Positions 17,931-27,111 are shown, counted from the first letter of the stretch. The stretch: 64,000 nt of DNA from Prevotella sp. (GCA_016291085.1 JAEEVW010000008.1:43609-107608); one strand, 5' to 3'. Numbers and translations: made by a program. Notes: a model not told the origin generated them from the sequence alone.

Positions 17931-20012
17931 TCAATTTGCGAAAGTTGAGCTAATGACTTTTTTTCGCCCGTTGTAAATATAAATGCCCTTGGCATTGGGT
18001 TTGCCGCTGAGCTTGCGGCCGTCGAGGGTGAACCACGTAGCACCACTTTCAACTTTCCGCTTTAAACTTTCAACTATACTGATGCCAGTAGCGATGGGTT
18101 CGTCTTCTGTGGTGTCTTCTGTGAGCCAGTCAGTGCCTAACGGGAAGGTGATACGTTCCGCGGGCATGGGTTCTGTGTCGAAGTCGAACATGGTGCTGTC
18201 GTAGTTTGGATTGCCGTCATTGTAGGTGAAGGTGAAATAGCCACCCTGACTGGCTGTGATGGGCTTGGTGATGGTCTTGCCGTTGTTCGAGGTGGCAGAG
18301 ATATAGTATTCCACGTTGTGAACCACCTGAGTGTCGTAGAAAGGCATGCTGCCGTAGAAGCGGTTGCCGTTGGCAGTGAGGTCGAGCGTCTGCCAGTCAC
18401 CGCCATTGTCGCGCCAGAACACCTCGGCATGGGCAATGCCGCTGTTGTTGGTGATGACGGCACTAACGGGGATGCCTGTCAACTCGCCCAGATTGATGCT
18501 GCCGTGAATATTCTTATGCAGTATGCGTACGGGGTTGTCAGCGGGAATCTGCTTGGTGACGCAGTGGAGGGCGCCACCTGTGCCGTCGAAATCTCGCACA
18601 TCGATGCAATAGACGCTGTAGCCCGGATAGGCCTTCTGGATGGCCTCGATGTTGGCACGATCCCACGCTGCCGTCGGCATGCCGTCAGCTCCTACCTCCG
18701 AAAAGCAGGGCTGCAGGATGACGTTGTTTACAAAGCAGTGGTTGGAGTAGGTGCGGGCGTAACGGGCGTTATACTCTTCCTCGTCGGCAAAAGGCGCTCC
18801 GTCGTTCTTCGAGGGGAACGGCAGTTGTGCCATCGTGTAGTAGTTGCGGTCGAAGATGCTCGTCTGCTGGCAGAGCAGGTCGATGTTGCTGTGTCCCGTC
18901 TGGTAGTCCACCCACGAGCTGTATGCATCGGGCATGACGGAGAACACGAAGCCGTTCTCGTTGTAGGCATCGGCATAGAGGTCCACATGCCCCGTGCTGC
19001 CGTCGAACTGGTAGCGCGGAATGATATGTGTTTCGCGCTGGCCCAGCATCTCGTGCAAAGCCTGTTTCACCTCGTCGGGCGTCAGTGCGGGCTTGTACTC
19101 GTGATGCAGCGAGTTGATATCCTGGCCATCCCAGACAAGCTGTCCGATCGTTTCATTGTTGATAGTATAGACAGCGTCGGACGAGACGACCGCCCCTGCA
19201 CCGTCGACGAGACAGTTGCCACCCTCCCACAGCACTTTGTTCATGTAGTTGGGTATGCCCATCTGCCTGTGTAGCAGCGAGGGAATAGAGTCATCGAGCG
19301 GACGGCGGTGACGCGAGTAGATGAAGTCGAGCATGGCCAGACGGTCCTCATCGCCGTAGTAGAAACAGATGGGGCCGCAGTCGCGATACCAGAAGGAGTT
19401 GCCCCGTCCGTAGAAGAAACGCAGACGGTCGTGGCGCAGGTTCATACGCCGGAGCGTCTCGTGCACCATAACCGTGTCGCTCTGCTGTTCCACACGCACC
19501 CAGGCTTCGGCTCCACCCTTCTGGATGCCATCCATCAGTCGGAAAAACACCTTGCCAAAGTCCGATATGGTGTCCATTACCGTCACGTAGGGGCCTAAGC
19601 CGTCAATCTGCCAATCGTCAGATTCCTTATAGTGATAATAGTCGGCATAGCCGCCAACGACGGGCGCTGCATACCAATCAGCTTCGTCTTCATGACCAGG
19701 CACTCTATAGTCGTAGAAGGGGGTGACCATGATGGCCTTCACCTCTTCCCACTCGCCAGGAAACCATACGCGGTCGGTGAACGACGCAGCACGGTCCTGC
19801 GTCTTCCTGGTCTGATGAACACTTGGGCTGGTCTCCACGGGAATCTCGCGCAAGGGGTACTCATGATTGTAAACCCGCTTATGAAAGGTTTTCAGGATCT
19901 TGTGCCTCATGTCCTCTGCACGGCCCGACAGGCTCTGGGCGTTCACTGCGACAGTCCCCTGTGCAATCATGCACACCAGGGTCGCAGCCGTAATAATAGT
20001 TCTTATCTTCAT
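17931..20012 (-). CDS. Secreted peptidylarginine/agmatine deiminase-family enzyme with T9SS-type tail
   Basis: The 693-residue protein has a signal peptide (ending VNAQ), a deiminase domain of about 85-505, a beta domain and a C-terminal tail (WFTLDGRKLSGKPNAKGIYI, NGRKK). The deiminase domain has the active-site residues of the Porphyromonas-type family PF04371: RDCGP (D211), GHVDLYAD (H342, D344) and GGALHC (C484). The architecture of signal peptide, deiminase, beta domain and T9SS tail parallels PPAD of Porphyromonas gingivalis. It should turn guanidino groups into ureido groups; whether the substrate is peptidyl-arginine or agmatine cannot be told from sequence. The linker before the tail (SIVESLKRKVES) is coded by a GTTGAAAGT short repeat. 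Its promoter is the composite element at 20033. Confidence 0.85.
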   Translation of the reverse strand: MKIRTIITAATLVCMIAQGTVAVNAQSLSGRAEDMRHKILKTFHKRVYNHEYPLREIPVETSPSVHQTRKTQDRAASFTDRVWFPGEWEEVKAIMVTPFYDYRVPGHEDEADWYAAPVVGGYADYYHYKESDDWQIDGLGPYVTVMDTISDFGKVFFRLMDGIQKGGAEAWVRVEQQSDTVMVHETLRRMNLRHDRLRFFYGRGNSFWYRDCGPICFYYGDEDRLAMLDFIYSRHRRPLDDSIPSLLHRQMGIPNYMNKVLWEGGNCLVDGAGAVVSSDAVYTINNETIGQLVWDGQDINSLHHEYKPALTPDEVKQALHEMLGQRETHIIPRYQFDGSTGHVDLYADAYNENGFVFSVMPDAYSSWVDYQTGHSNIDLLCQQTSIFDRNYYTMAQLPFPSKNDGAPFADEEEYNARYARTYSNHCFVNNVILQPCFSEVGADGMPTAAWDRANIEAIQKAYPGYSVYCIDVRDFDGTGGALHCVTKQIPADNPVRILHKNIHGSINLGELTGIPVSAVITNNSGIAHAEVFWRDNGGDWQTLDLTANGNRFYGSMPFYDTQVVHNVEYYISATSNNGKTITKPITASQGGYFTFTYNDGNPNYDSTMFDFDTEPMPAERITFPLGTDWLTEDTTEDEPIATGISIVESLKRKVESGATWFTLDGRKLSGKPNAKGIYIYNGRKKVISSTFAN

Positions 20013-20032
20013 TGCTCCTAATAGATATTCCT

Positions 20033-20077
20033 TGCAAAGGTACGAATAAAAAACGGACTGACCAAACCTCAGTCCGT
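20033..20077 (-). promoter_or_regulatory. Composite terminator-promoter (copy 3, deiminase promoter)
   Basis: This is the cleanest copy. A perfect 9-bp hairpin (ACGGACTGA 20053-20061 with TCAGTCCGT 20069-20077) is followed on the minus strand by T6 and then TACCTTTGCA (20033-20042). TTTG (-33) lies in the loop at 20063-20066. It ends the LRR operon and starts the deiminase gene. Confidence 0.8.
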
Positions 20078-20140
20078 TCTTTTAAGCCTTTTTGCCTTTA
20101 CACTACTCACCACTCACCATTCGCCACTCACCACTCACCA

Positions 20141-21967
20141 CTACATTCTTATCTTGATGGTTTTCTCTGCGACCTTGACGATATATACCTGGCCGGCAGT
20201 CAATGGAATCGTATGTTGAGCGTGCTTGATGGCTACTGAACGAATGAGTCTGCCGTCAAGGGTGTAAACGCTGACCGTCTGTCCTGCTGGTGCTTGGCTG
20301 ACAACGATACCACCATCGTATCCAAGGACTCTCACCTTGCTGCCGTCCACCGCCTTCACTCCTGTCTCTATCTGTTCGTAAGCAATGCGTATGGTGCTCT
20401 TTTCGCGCAGTACGGGCGTATCAATATAGGTGCCTTGTTGTATCTGGTCGGTAATGTCTTCGCCGTTGAAAGTCAGGCTATTAACGCGCCATCCCTCGTC
20501 GGGCAGTATCTGATAGCGCAGGCTGTGGTTCTTGGCTACCGACAGCATGACGGTGCCCTGTTCTGTCTGCACGATGTCGACATCCACCAATGCATCGGCA
20601 AAACGCACATACAACTCGCCATTCTCGGGCATAGGGTCGATGGTGAAGCGATTGTCGACGACCTTACGGCTATAATTGTGGTAACCGTTATTGGGATAGC
20701 GCACCTCGACATAGTCGGGCGCATGGTCTTCGTCCGGCAGAAGGGTAAAGGTGGCTTTTTCGCCATAGGGGATGAGCATGCAGCCGCCTTCCTGCCCGAT
20801 GATCCACTGGCCGTACGACACGGCTCCGCCCTCACCGACATTCGGCAGCATGTTGCGGTAACAGGTTCCCATATCCTGCTCAGTAATGTGCTTGAAGTTC
20901 TTCCAGAAGTCAGCCTTCTGATAGGCACCTTTACGATCTTCAGGAACCACGAGTTCGGCCTGTTCGAACATGTCAAGAATCTCTTGGGGGAAAGCCTTGT
21001 CGCTATAGGAAGGCGGTTGTTGGCAACGCACGACGATGTGTCGCAGCGAACTGCATCCGTTCAGCGCGTTGGTGCCGATACCCTTCAAACCTTCGCCGAT
21101 GGTCAGACGCTCCAGACTGGTGCAGTTCTGGAAAAGCCAATGTTGCATATAAGGCATAGCGGCAGGCAGCACCACCTCCTTCAGACTGCTACAGCCGTCA
21201 AATACCGACTGTCCCATCTCGCGAACCGTCAAGGGGATGGTGATTTCCTTCAAATTAGTGCAATTCTTGAATACGCCGCTCTCAATGGTCTGTAGTCCTT
21301 CGGGCAGCACCACCTTCTCCAAGCTGGTACAGCTCGCAAAACCATTCAGATTCCTGATGGCCCCATTGAATTCGACTTCCTTCAACTTCGTACACCAAGC
21401 AAAGGCATCATACCATATCTTATCCAACGGCCCGTTGAAGACGATGCGTTCCAAGTTCTGACACCCGCTGAAGGCATTAGTTCCAACCTCGCGCAGGGTT
21501 GCGGGGAAATCAAAATCTGTCAGTCCGTTACATCTTTGAAATGCTTCATTCCCAATTTTTGAGATTCCGTCAGGCAGCTTTATCTTGCTCAGGCTGATGC
21601 AACCCGAAAAACATCCTTGGGGTATTTGCTCCAGCATGGCAGGCAGGTTCACGTAGGTCAGCTTGTTACAGTTCTGAAACGCCCAGCCACCGATGGTCGT
21701 CACAGACGGAGGCAGGATGATGCTGTCCACTAACAGACTTTCAAAAGCTGTCTGCCCGATGCCTGTCACGCTGAGTACGTGATTCTGCACCATGACAGAA
21801 GCGGGAATCTCCAGTTTCGTCGTGTCCTTGCCCCACTCCAAATCAACCTTAACCAGCGTAACACTGGTCGGCGAGGTGATGTTGTATTCGTAAATATCTT
21901 CTTTCACGTCTGCGCCATAGATACACAGCGTCGTCAGCAGCATGGCCAGTATGATGTTTGCTCTCAT
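20141..21967 (-). CDS. BspA-type leucine-rich-repeat surface protein with T9SS-type tail
   Basis: The 608-residue protein has a signal peptide (MRANIILAMLLTTLCIYGA). About ten LRR_5 (BspA/TpLRR) repeats follow at roughly 60-330 (IGGWAFQNCNKLTYVNLP, CFSGCISLSKIKLPDGISKIGNEAFQRC). After a beta domain comes a T9SS type-A-like tail (VSVYTLDGRLIRS...VYIVKVAEK). BspA-type repeats mediate adhesion to host or bacterial surfaces. The gene starts 4 bp after its LRR neighbour at 21972-23642, so the two form an operon. The stretch just downstream (20100-20150) is a CACTCACCACT short repeat. Confidence 0.87.
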   Translation of the reverse strand: MRANIILAMLLTTLCIYGADVKEDIYEYNITSPTSVTLVKVDLEWGKDTTKLEIPASVMVQNHVLSVTGIGQTAFESLLVDSIILPPSVTTIGGWAFQNCNKLTYVNLPAMLEQIPQGCFSGCISLSKIKLPDGISKIGNEAFQRCNGLTDFDFPATLREVGTNAFSGCQNLERIVFNGPLDKIWYDAFAWCTKLKEVEFNGAIRNLNGFASCTSLEKVVLPEGLQTIESGVFKNCTNLKEITIPLTVREMGQSVFDGCSSLKEVVLPAAMPYMQHWLFQNCTSLERLTIGEGLKGIGTNALNGCSSLRHIVVRCQQPPSYSDKAFPQEILDMFEQAELVVPEDRKGAYQKADFWKNFKHITEQDMGTCYRNMLPNVGEGGAVSYGQWIIGQEGGCMLIPYGEKATFTLLPDEDHAPDYVEVRYPNNGYHNYSRKVVDNRFTIDPMPENGELYVRFADALVDVDIVQTEQGTVMLSVAKNHSLRYQILPDEGWRVNSLTFNGEDITDQIQQGTYIDTPVLREKSTIRIAYEQIETGVKAVDGSKVRVLGYDGGIVVSQAPAGQTVSVYTLDGRLIRSVAIKHAQHTIPLTAGQVYIVKVAEKTIKIRM

Positions 21968-21971
21968 TGTA

Positions 21972-23642
21972 TTACTTCTTTTTGTAGGTTATTGTGATGG
22001 TGTGATCGTCGCGCGTCCAGTCTTCATAGTGTATCACCCCCGTCTTGCCGTCATGCTCGTGTTGCTCTGACGTCTGCCAGGAACTGGAGTAGTCTTTGAT
22101 GCTGCCTATCGTGTACCCGTCAGCCGCTGTCACCCTGACATCCATACGGGTCTGGGATGCAGGAATGACGTAGATGCTGCCACCGGAACTCTGGGATATC
22201 GTGACGGCATAGCTGCGCCAGGGAATATCGACCACGATGTCCAGATTCTCACTGACGGCATCGAGCAAAAGCTGATACAGGTTGCCCTCCACCTCCATCA
22301 CTGGCAGCATTTCCTCGCCGTTCACCTTCACCGAGGCTACATAGCGCGTACCACCAGAGTAGGAACTGGCATCGTCCAGCAAGATCGTGAGTTTCAATGG
22401 CTGTCCCTTCTCTATTTCCATCCAATAGGGTTTCAGCAGGCTGCCCACACCCTCGTCGTTTACCTTGATGGTGCTGTAGCCCGTCGACTCGACTTGCACC
22501 TCGCAATATTCCTTGCCCGACGTGTTGTCTTCCACGACATTCAGGAATTCCTTCCAGACGTCCTGTCCACGATAGTAGGCCCTGCTGCCTTCGGGCACGT
22601 GAAGGTTGGCGAAATAGAGTACCGATTTGGAGAAAGCATCCGACTGCACGCGATAGGGCCATTCCGTCAGCATCTTCGGATTCTTCATAATGACCTCTCC
22701 TAAATGCTGGCAATTAAAGGCCGCCGACTCTATCTGCTGAATGCCCTCTGGCAAGGTAATACTTTCTATGCCGGCATCATTAAAAGCCCTGAATCGGACG
22801 CTGTTCACCGCTGCCGGCATCTGGAAAACCTTCAGACTGCTGCAACCTGAGAAACAATTGTCTGGTATGGTTTCCACGTTATCGCTGAGCGTCACCTCCC
22901 GTAGGGCTGTACAGTTCTCGAAAGCGCTCATGCCAATCTGCGTCATTGTGTTGGGAAAATTCAAACGCTCCAACGATGCGCACCCCAGGAAACACTGCAA
23001 CCCGATTTGCTCCAATTGTTGCGGTATATGCAGTTCTTTCAATTTCACACATTGGGAGAAACAATAGAGGCCAAAGACCTTCACCTGATCGCCCATTGTC
23101 ACACGCTCCAACGCGGGACAGCCATAGAATGCCGATCCTCCGAGGGCTGTCACCCCGGCTGGAATGTCAATCTCTTTCAATGACTTGCATTCGGCAAAAG
23201 CCGCCACGCTAATCGTGGTCAGACTGGACGGCAACTGGATGCTTGCCAATTTGCTACAGTTATTGAACGTATTGTCAGGCAGCTCCTTCATGCCTTCTGG
23301 CAATGTCACATGAGCCAGTTCACGGCAGTTCGAAAACACATATTTTCCAAAATCGATAAGCCTGTCGAGCGTGAACGACGTGATGTGTGTATACCCGAAA
23401 GCATTGTCGCCAATGCCTGTCACCTGCAGCTTGCGGCCTTCGTTCTCGGCATACTCAGGGATGACGACGTCACCCTCTGGCATTGGCTGATGGTAGTATT
23501 GAATAGTCACCTCTGCCGTCGTTTCGGTCAGTTGCCGGTACCAAAGCCCCTGATATTCAAATTCTTGCGCCCTGCCCGTCACTGCAAGCAGCACGAACAG
23601 TAGCGCACAAACCATTCTCTTACTCTTCGTATTCATTCGCAT
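21972..23642 (-). CDS. BspA-type leucine-rich-repeat secreted protein
   Basis: I place the start at the ATG at 23642 (MRMNTKSKRMVCALLFVLLAVTGRAQ, a good signal peptide), giving 556 residues. An open frame continues 59 codons further upstream, but it crosses the promoter-like TACCTTTG at 23672-23679 and codes for nothing family-like. The mature protein has an N-terminal cap (FEYQGLWYRQL), about nine LRR_5 repeats (AFAECKSLKEIDIPAGVTAL, CFLGCASLERLNFP) and a C-terminal beta region ending in a strand-rich module. It lacks the DGR/GVYI tail of its operon partner, so retention may differ. Confidence 0.85.
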   Translation of the reverse strand: MRMNTKSKRMVCALLFVLLAVTGRAQEFEYQGLWYRQLTETTAEVTIQYYHQPMPEGDVVIPEYAENEGRKLQVTGIGDNAFGYTHITSFTLDRLIDFGKYVFSNCRELAHVTLPEGMKELPDNTFNNCSKLASIQLPSSLTTISVAAFAECKSLKEIDIPAGVTALGGSAFYGCPALERVTMGDQVKVFGLYCFSQCVKLKELHIPQQLEQIGLQCFLGCASLERLNFPNTMTQIGMSAFENCTALREVTLSDNVETIPDNCFSGCSSLKVFQMPAAVNSVRFRAFNDAGIESITLPEGIQQIESAAFNCQHLGEVIMKNPKMLTEWPYRVQSDAFSKSVLYFANLHVPEGSRAYYRGQDVWKEFLNVVEDNTSGKEYCEVQVESTGYSTIKVNDEGVGSLLKPYWMEIEKGQPLKLTILLDDASSYSGGTRYVASVKVNGEEMLPVMEVEGNLYQLLLDAVSENLDIVVDIPWRSYAVTISQSSGGSIYVIPASQTRMDVRVTAADGYTIGSIKDYSSSWQTSEQHEHDGKTGVIHYEDWTRDDHTITITYKKK

Positions 23643-23671
23643 CGTATAAGTTTCTTTCTCAAAATCGGGTG

Positions 23672-23679
23672 CAAAGGTA
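23672..23679 (-). promoter_or_regulatory. -7 promoter box before the LRR operon
   Basis: TACCTTTG on the minus strand lies 29 bp upstream of the chosen start at 23642. No TTTG lies at the ideal 19-bp distance, so only the -7 box is supported. Confidence 0.55.
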
Positions 23680-23731
23680 TAAATAATTTCCGAAAAACTC
23701 GCCTGCAAAGTGAAAAAACTGCAGCATAAGG

Positions 23732-24340
23732 TTATAGACATGAAACATAAATTGTCTCTGACGTGCGGCCTTTGGCGTCTCGCATGAAGGCATAGAGGTG
23801 GAGCGTGTGGCCCAGCCATTGTTCGGGAATCTGGGCGTCAACCAGACCTGCTGTGCGCTCAACGGGGTGCGCAAAATGGCCCTCACGCAGGTCAGGACAG
23901 AACACGAAAAGGTAGAACTCGTCTTTGTCGTGTCCAAGTGTTCTGCCACCGTCAAACGACACACGAACCATACCTTGCTCATCTATCTCGGCAGAGGTAA
24001 TCTGCACGTCAGGGACCGTGCCGCTGCTGATGCGGATATGGGGATAGACAATACCGTCAGGACCATAGCAGTCTTTGTTGATGCTTTTGAACACGCAGTA
24101 GGTGTTTTTCTTTTGACGCACGGCATGCCAGTGCAAACCTTTTGCATGTCCTTCCTTCATGGCCGATGACAGCCGTGAAATCTCACCAAAGGCAGAGCGA
24201 TGATTCTGCTGGTCTGCAGTCTGTGGATTGGCCACCTTCTCTGGACGGCGACGCACATAGGGTCGTCCGTGCCATGAACTATAAATCACGTCGCCCATCT
24301 TTCCACTTTTCTTCTCACCTCGATACTTTGCCATATTCAT
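23732..24340 (-). CDS. DUF6266 family protein
   Basis: At 202 residues this is a DUF6266-like protein of unknown function. The N-terminus shows the family pattern (MAKYRGEKKSGKMGDVIYSSWHGRPYVRRRPEKVANPQT). The C-terminal half is a beta-sandwich-like region with a conserved-looking EFYLFVFCPDLREGHF. There is no signal peptide. Translation may start at 24340 or two codons in at 24334 (MAKY). It stands alone, with its own promoter and a long untranslated leader containing tandem repeats. Confidence 0.72.
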   Translation of the reverse strand: MNMAKYRGEKKSGKMGDVIYSSWHGRPYVRRRPEKVANPQTADQQNHRSAFGEISRLSSAMKEGHAKGLHWHAVRQKKNTYCVFKSINKDCYGPDGIVYPHIRISSGTVPDVQITSAEIDEQGMVRVSFDGGRTLGHDKDEFYLFVFCPDLREGHFAHPVERTAGLVDAQIPEQWLGHTLHLYAFMRDAKGRTSETIYVSCL

Positions 24341-24447
24341 TTCCTTTTTAATTGTTCATTCACCTCAAGCATCCTCGGTCTTCCTTATGTTCTCTTCGTG
24401 CTTTGTTCTTGACTTCCTCTGGTTCCTATAACGGGAGAAGGCCTTGA

Positions 24448-24554
24448 GATAACCTAGCGGTAACCTAGTGGTAACCTAGAAGTAACCTAGCGGTAACCCA
24501 GCGGTGCCATAGGCTTGGTATAGAGTTGGTATAGACTTGGTATAGAGTTGGTTT
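24448..24554. repeat. Two adjacent tandem-repeat blocks (11-mer and 12-mer)
   Basis: Block A (24448-24513) is about five copies of CGGTAACCTAG with variants (AGTAACCTAG, CGGTAACCCAG). Block B (24513-24554) is about three and a half copies of TTGGTATAGAGT/ACT. Both lie in the presumed leader of the DUF6266 mRNA. Confidence 0.8.
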
Positions 24555-24642
24555 GGATTTGCTTCGGGGAAAATCGTTGTAACTCAAGTCTATAGGCTCT
24601 ACGCTTCATCAAACATGTATAGACCGCTTTACAATGATGCTG

Positions 24643-24673
24643 CAAAGATACGAAAAAACGAGAACAAAACAAA
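24643..24673 (-). promoter_or_regulatory. Promoter of the DUF6266 gene
   Basis: On the minus strand TTTG (24670-24673) and TATCTTTG (24643-24650) are separated by exactly 19 bp, matching the Bacteroidetes housekeeping consensus. The start codon is about 300 bp away, so the mRNA would have a long leader. Confidence 0.7.
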
Positions 24674-24720
24674 GGAATTCGTTCATTTTTTGCCGAGACG
24701 AAGTAATATTGCCCTAAGGT

Positions 24721-27111
24721 CTACACCTGTAAAAGTACTTGCAGACGTTTGAAGGCTGGTGCCAAGAGCGTTGTCTCTAGCTTGATACCTTCAGGCGAGC
24801 AGAATATGCAGCGTCGCTGTTTGGGTAGTAGGTTGCTGATGTGATGGATATTCACCAGCGTGCTTCGGTCGGCACGTACGAAGACATCAGGGTTCAGCAT
24901 CTTCTCCAATGCGCCAAGACCTATTAAAACAGTATCCTTGTCGCGGAACGTCACGATTTGTGAATAATTGCCGTCACCCTTGAAGTAGGCAATGTCTGCC
25001 ACGTTAACTGCGATGATACCGCTTGCTGTTCGGAAAGTGATGCGTTCATCTTGCGACTTGTCGGTCATCTTTACAATATCCCGTGCCAGTTCATTGTTGT
25101 CGGCAGCTATCGCTTTCTGGCGAATGGCCTCTATCTGTTGTTCCTTGAGCATTTTTTCACTCTGCAGACGAATCATCCTGCGGCGGTTGCGTAGCTTTTC
25201 ATACCATCGTGTGGACAACCAGACCAAAGCGATAAGCAATACCAGTGCTGTAATCCACACCCACCAGTGTTGCCACCAGCGCAGAGGCGGTGCAATGAAG
25301 GTCTCTTCTTCGCTGTAAGCCAACAGGTCTGCAGGACGGAAAGACGTCATTTGTTCCACACCTGGTAGCCATACTGTGCCGCCACTTGTCTCGACCATCA
25401 TGGTTTTTAGCGGTTCTGTCATGGTGAATCCGTTCTGATGATTGAAGAACAGAATGCGAACAGGCATACATTCGTTATTGACAGCGCATACGAATAGTCC
25501 ATCGACCACCGCTACCACGAGATAGCCTTTAGGTGATATATGGAGTGAACGCACTTCGTGGCCGCTGAGTTGGGGCATCTGAGGGTTCAGCGACTCCACC
25601 TGTCCTTTCCTGATGACAAATACCGAGTCGGCTGAAGCGAAATATATGTTGCCCTGCTGGTCGCCTTCCATTGCTGAAATAATGAGCTTTTGGTTAGGAT
25701 ATTCCTTTTTGCACACCTTGCGTGTTTTGTCTATGTTGAATAGTCCGGAACTGCTGCCAATCCAAAGCAGTCCGTCTTTATCTTGTGCCGAGCACCACGG
25801 GTGAAGGATGTTTGTCGTCAGCGTGTCTACAGCCGATGTCTTTGGGTCGTATGTCATAATCATATTTCTGCTCCCGACAATGAGTTGTCCCCAAGCCTCG
25901 CCGACAAACTGATAGCGGTTGCGTGGCAACCCCAACCAATGGAGTGTCTCGTCTTCGGTATCTATACAGGCAACATCTCCATTCCCTGCCAGATACACCT
26001 TTTTGTCTATTCTGACCCCACTGGGAGCATAATATTGCTCTGAGTCGTCACTGACAATAACTACTGTTGAGTCTTGCACCAACACTTTTCCATTGAGTGT
26101 ACCCATGACCAATCGTCCTCTTTGGTCTGTAACTACAGCTCTGACAATATCGTTCTCGTCGCTTAAATGGTGATTGGTAAAACAACGGTTAAAGAAGCAG
26201 TAGACCCCTTGATATGTGGCTACCCACAGCCGATCCCAGCGGTCGACAAGTACGTCGCGTATGAGATTGATACCTGAAACAATCTGGCTGACAGCTTTTC
26301 CGTCGAAGAGGTAGACGGTATGCTCGTCGGCTATGATCAAATGGCCTGAGCGTAGGGCTCTGACGGTAAGACCATAGCTCGAAGCCCCCCAGTCGGCCTT
26401 TACGATGCACTTCAGGCTATCAGTATCGAAGGAATAGATGCCATCAGGGGCAAATCCCAGTAGAGCCGTTTCCGTGCGAAACAGGGTGTAGATGTCGTTC
26501 CTGTCAGATAATTTGACGTTTTTTTTAGTCTTCTTGACAAACTGATAGATGCCTTTCTCCGTAGGAACAATCACCTCTTTGGTTTTCGAGTCAAGGTATA
26601 GTTTTCTGTCGGGAGTCATTTCGTCCAACAGTGTGTCGGTCAGTATGGGCTCAAAACCTTGTTTCGTCATTCTGCACAACCGGCGGTGTTGTTCCAGGCT
26701 GTCTTCCAAGAGTGCATAGCCGTTGGGAAGACTGCCTGCATTCAGATTGTTCAGCAACCAGTGATTGTTGGGATCGAGGGGATGAGATTCGATATCATCA
26801 AATCCCACGGTCCACTGGCGGAAGAATCCCAGTGCTCTCACCTCATTGTCAACTTCCGTAAACCCGACGATGTTTATCCGTCGTCCTTTCAGAAAGGGAG
26901 TGAACGTCCGCCCGTCATAACGGACAAAGCCCGACAGCGTACCTATATAAATATACCCGCGCGAGTCTTGCCAAAGCCTTTCGGTCTGCATCTGCGGCAA
27001 ACCATCCTGTGTGATGTAGCGCCTGTAGGTCAGGTGACTCTCTATCTGAGCTTGAAGTGTCACGGCGAGTCCCAGCAGGATACTTAAAAGGAAGATTCTC
27101 TTTGTTTCCAT
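24721..27111 (-). CDS. Membrane-anchored beta-propeller sensor / LytTR DNA-binding regulator
   Basis: The 796-residue protein has a signal-anchor or signal peptide (MLLGLAVTLQAQ region) and periplasmic Reg_prop-type propeller blades over about 25-600 (ITQDGLPQMQTERLWQDSRGYIYIGTLSGFVRYDG, WVATYQGVYCF, LWIGSSSGLFN). One transmembrane helix lies at about 612-632 (WVWITALVLLIALVWLS). A coiled coil (MLKEQQIEAIRQKAI) leads into a C-terminal LytTR domain at about 690-796 (IAYFKGDGNYSQIV, FVRADRSTLVNIHHI). There is no Y_Y_Y, kinase or receiver domain, so it is a one-component regulator that would bind DNA from the membrane. It is divergent from the surface operon at 27292, and LytTR-like sites lie in between. 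The -7 box ends only 5 bp before the ATG. Confidence 0.87.
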   Translation of the reverse strand: METKRIFLLSILLGLAVTLQAQIESHLTYRRYITQDGLPQMQTERLWQDSRGYIYIGTLSGFVRYDGRTFTPFLKGRRINIVGFTEVDNEVRALGFFRQWTVGFDDIESHPLDPNNHWLLNNLNAGSLPNGYALLEDSLEQHRRLCRMTKQGFEPILTDTLLDEMTPDRKLYLDSKTKEVIVPTEKGIYQFVKKTKKNVKLSDRNDIYTLFRTETALLGFAPDGIYSFDTDSLKCIVKADWGASSYGLTVRALRSGHLIIADEHTVYLFDGKAVSQIVSGINLIRDVLVDRWDRLWVATYQGVYCFFNRCFTNHHLSDENDIVRAVVTDQRGRLVMGTLNGKVLVQDSTVVIVSDDSEQYYAPSGVRIDKKVYLAGNGDVACIDTEDETLHWLGLPRNRYQFVGEAWGQLIVGSRNMIMTYDPKTSAVDTLTTNILHPWCSAQDKDGLLWIGSSSGLFNIDKTRKVCKKEYPNQKLIISAMEGDQQGNIYFASADSVFVIRKGQVESLNPQMPQLSGHEVRSLHISPKGYLVVAVVDGLFVCAVNNECMPVRILFFNHQNGFTMTEPLKTMMVETSGGTVWLPGVEQMTSFRPADLLAYSEEETFIAPPLRWWQHWWVWITALVLLIALVWLSTRWYEKLRNRRRMIRLQSEKMLKEQQIEAIRQKAIAADNNELARDIVKMTDKSQDERITFRTASGIIAVNVADIAYFKGDGNYSQIVTFRDKDTVLIGLGALEKMLNPDVFVRADRSTLVNIHHISNLLPKQRRCIFCSPEGIKLETTLLAPAFKRLQVLLQV

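Larger units (their letters stand above)
24341..24720. other. 380-bp intergenic region with tandem repeats and a promoter
   Basis: No coding gene is supported. It holds the leader of the DUF6266 gene with two tandem-repeat blocks (24448-24554) and the promoter for that gene (24643-24673). The last 50 bases lead to the end of the LytTR regulator gene. Confidence 0.6.

Noticed and set aside
23643..23819. N-terminal extension of the LRR protein at 21972
   Set aside because: It crosses a TACCTTTG promoter box and overlaps the DUF6266 gene end; the signal peptide begins at 23642.
24448..24554. Possible CRISPR array
   Set aside because: Units are 11-12 bases with no spacers of 30 or more bases and no cas genes.
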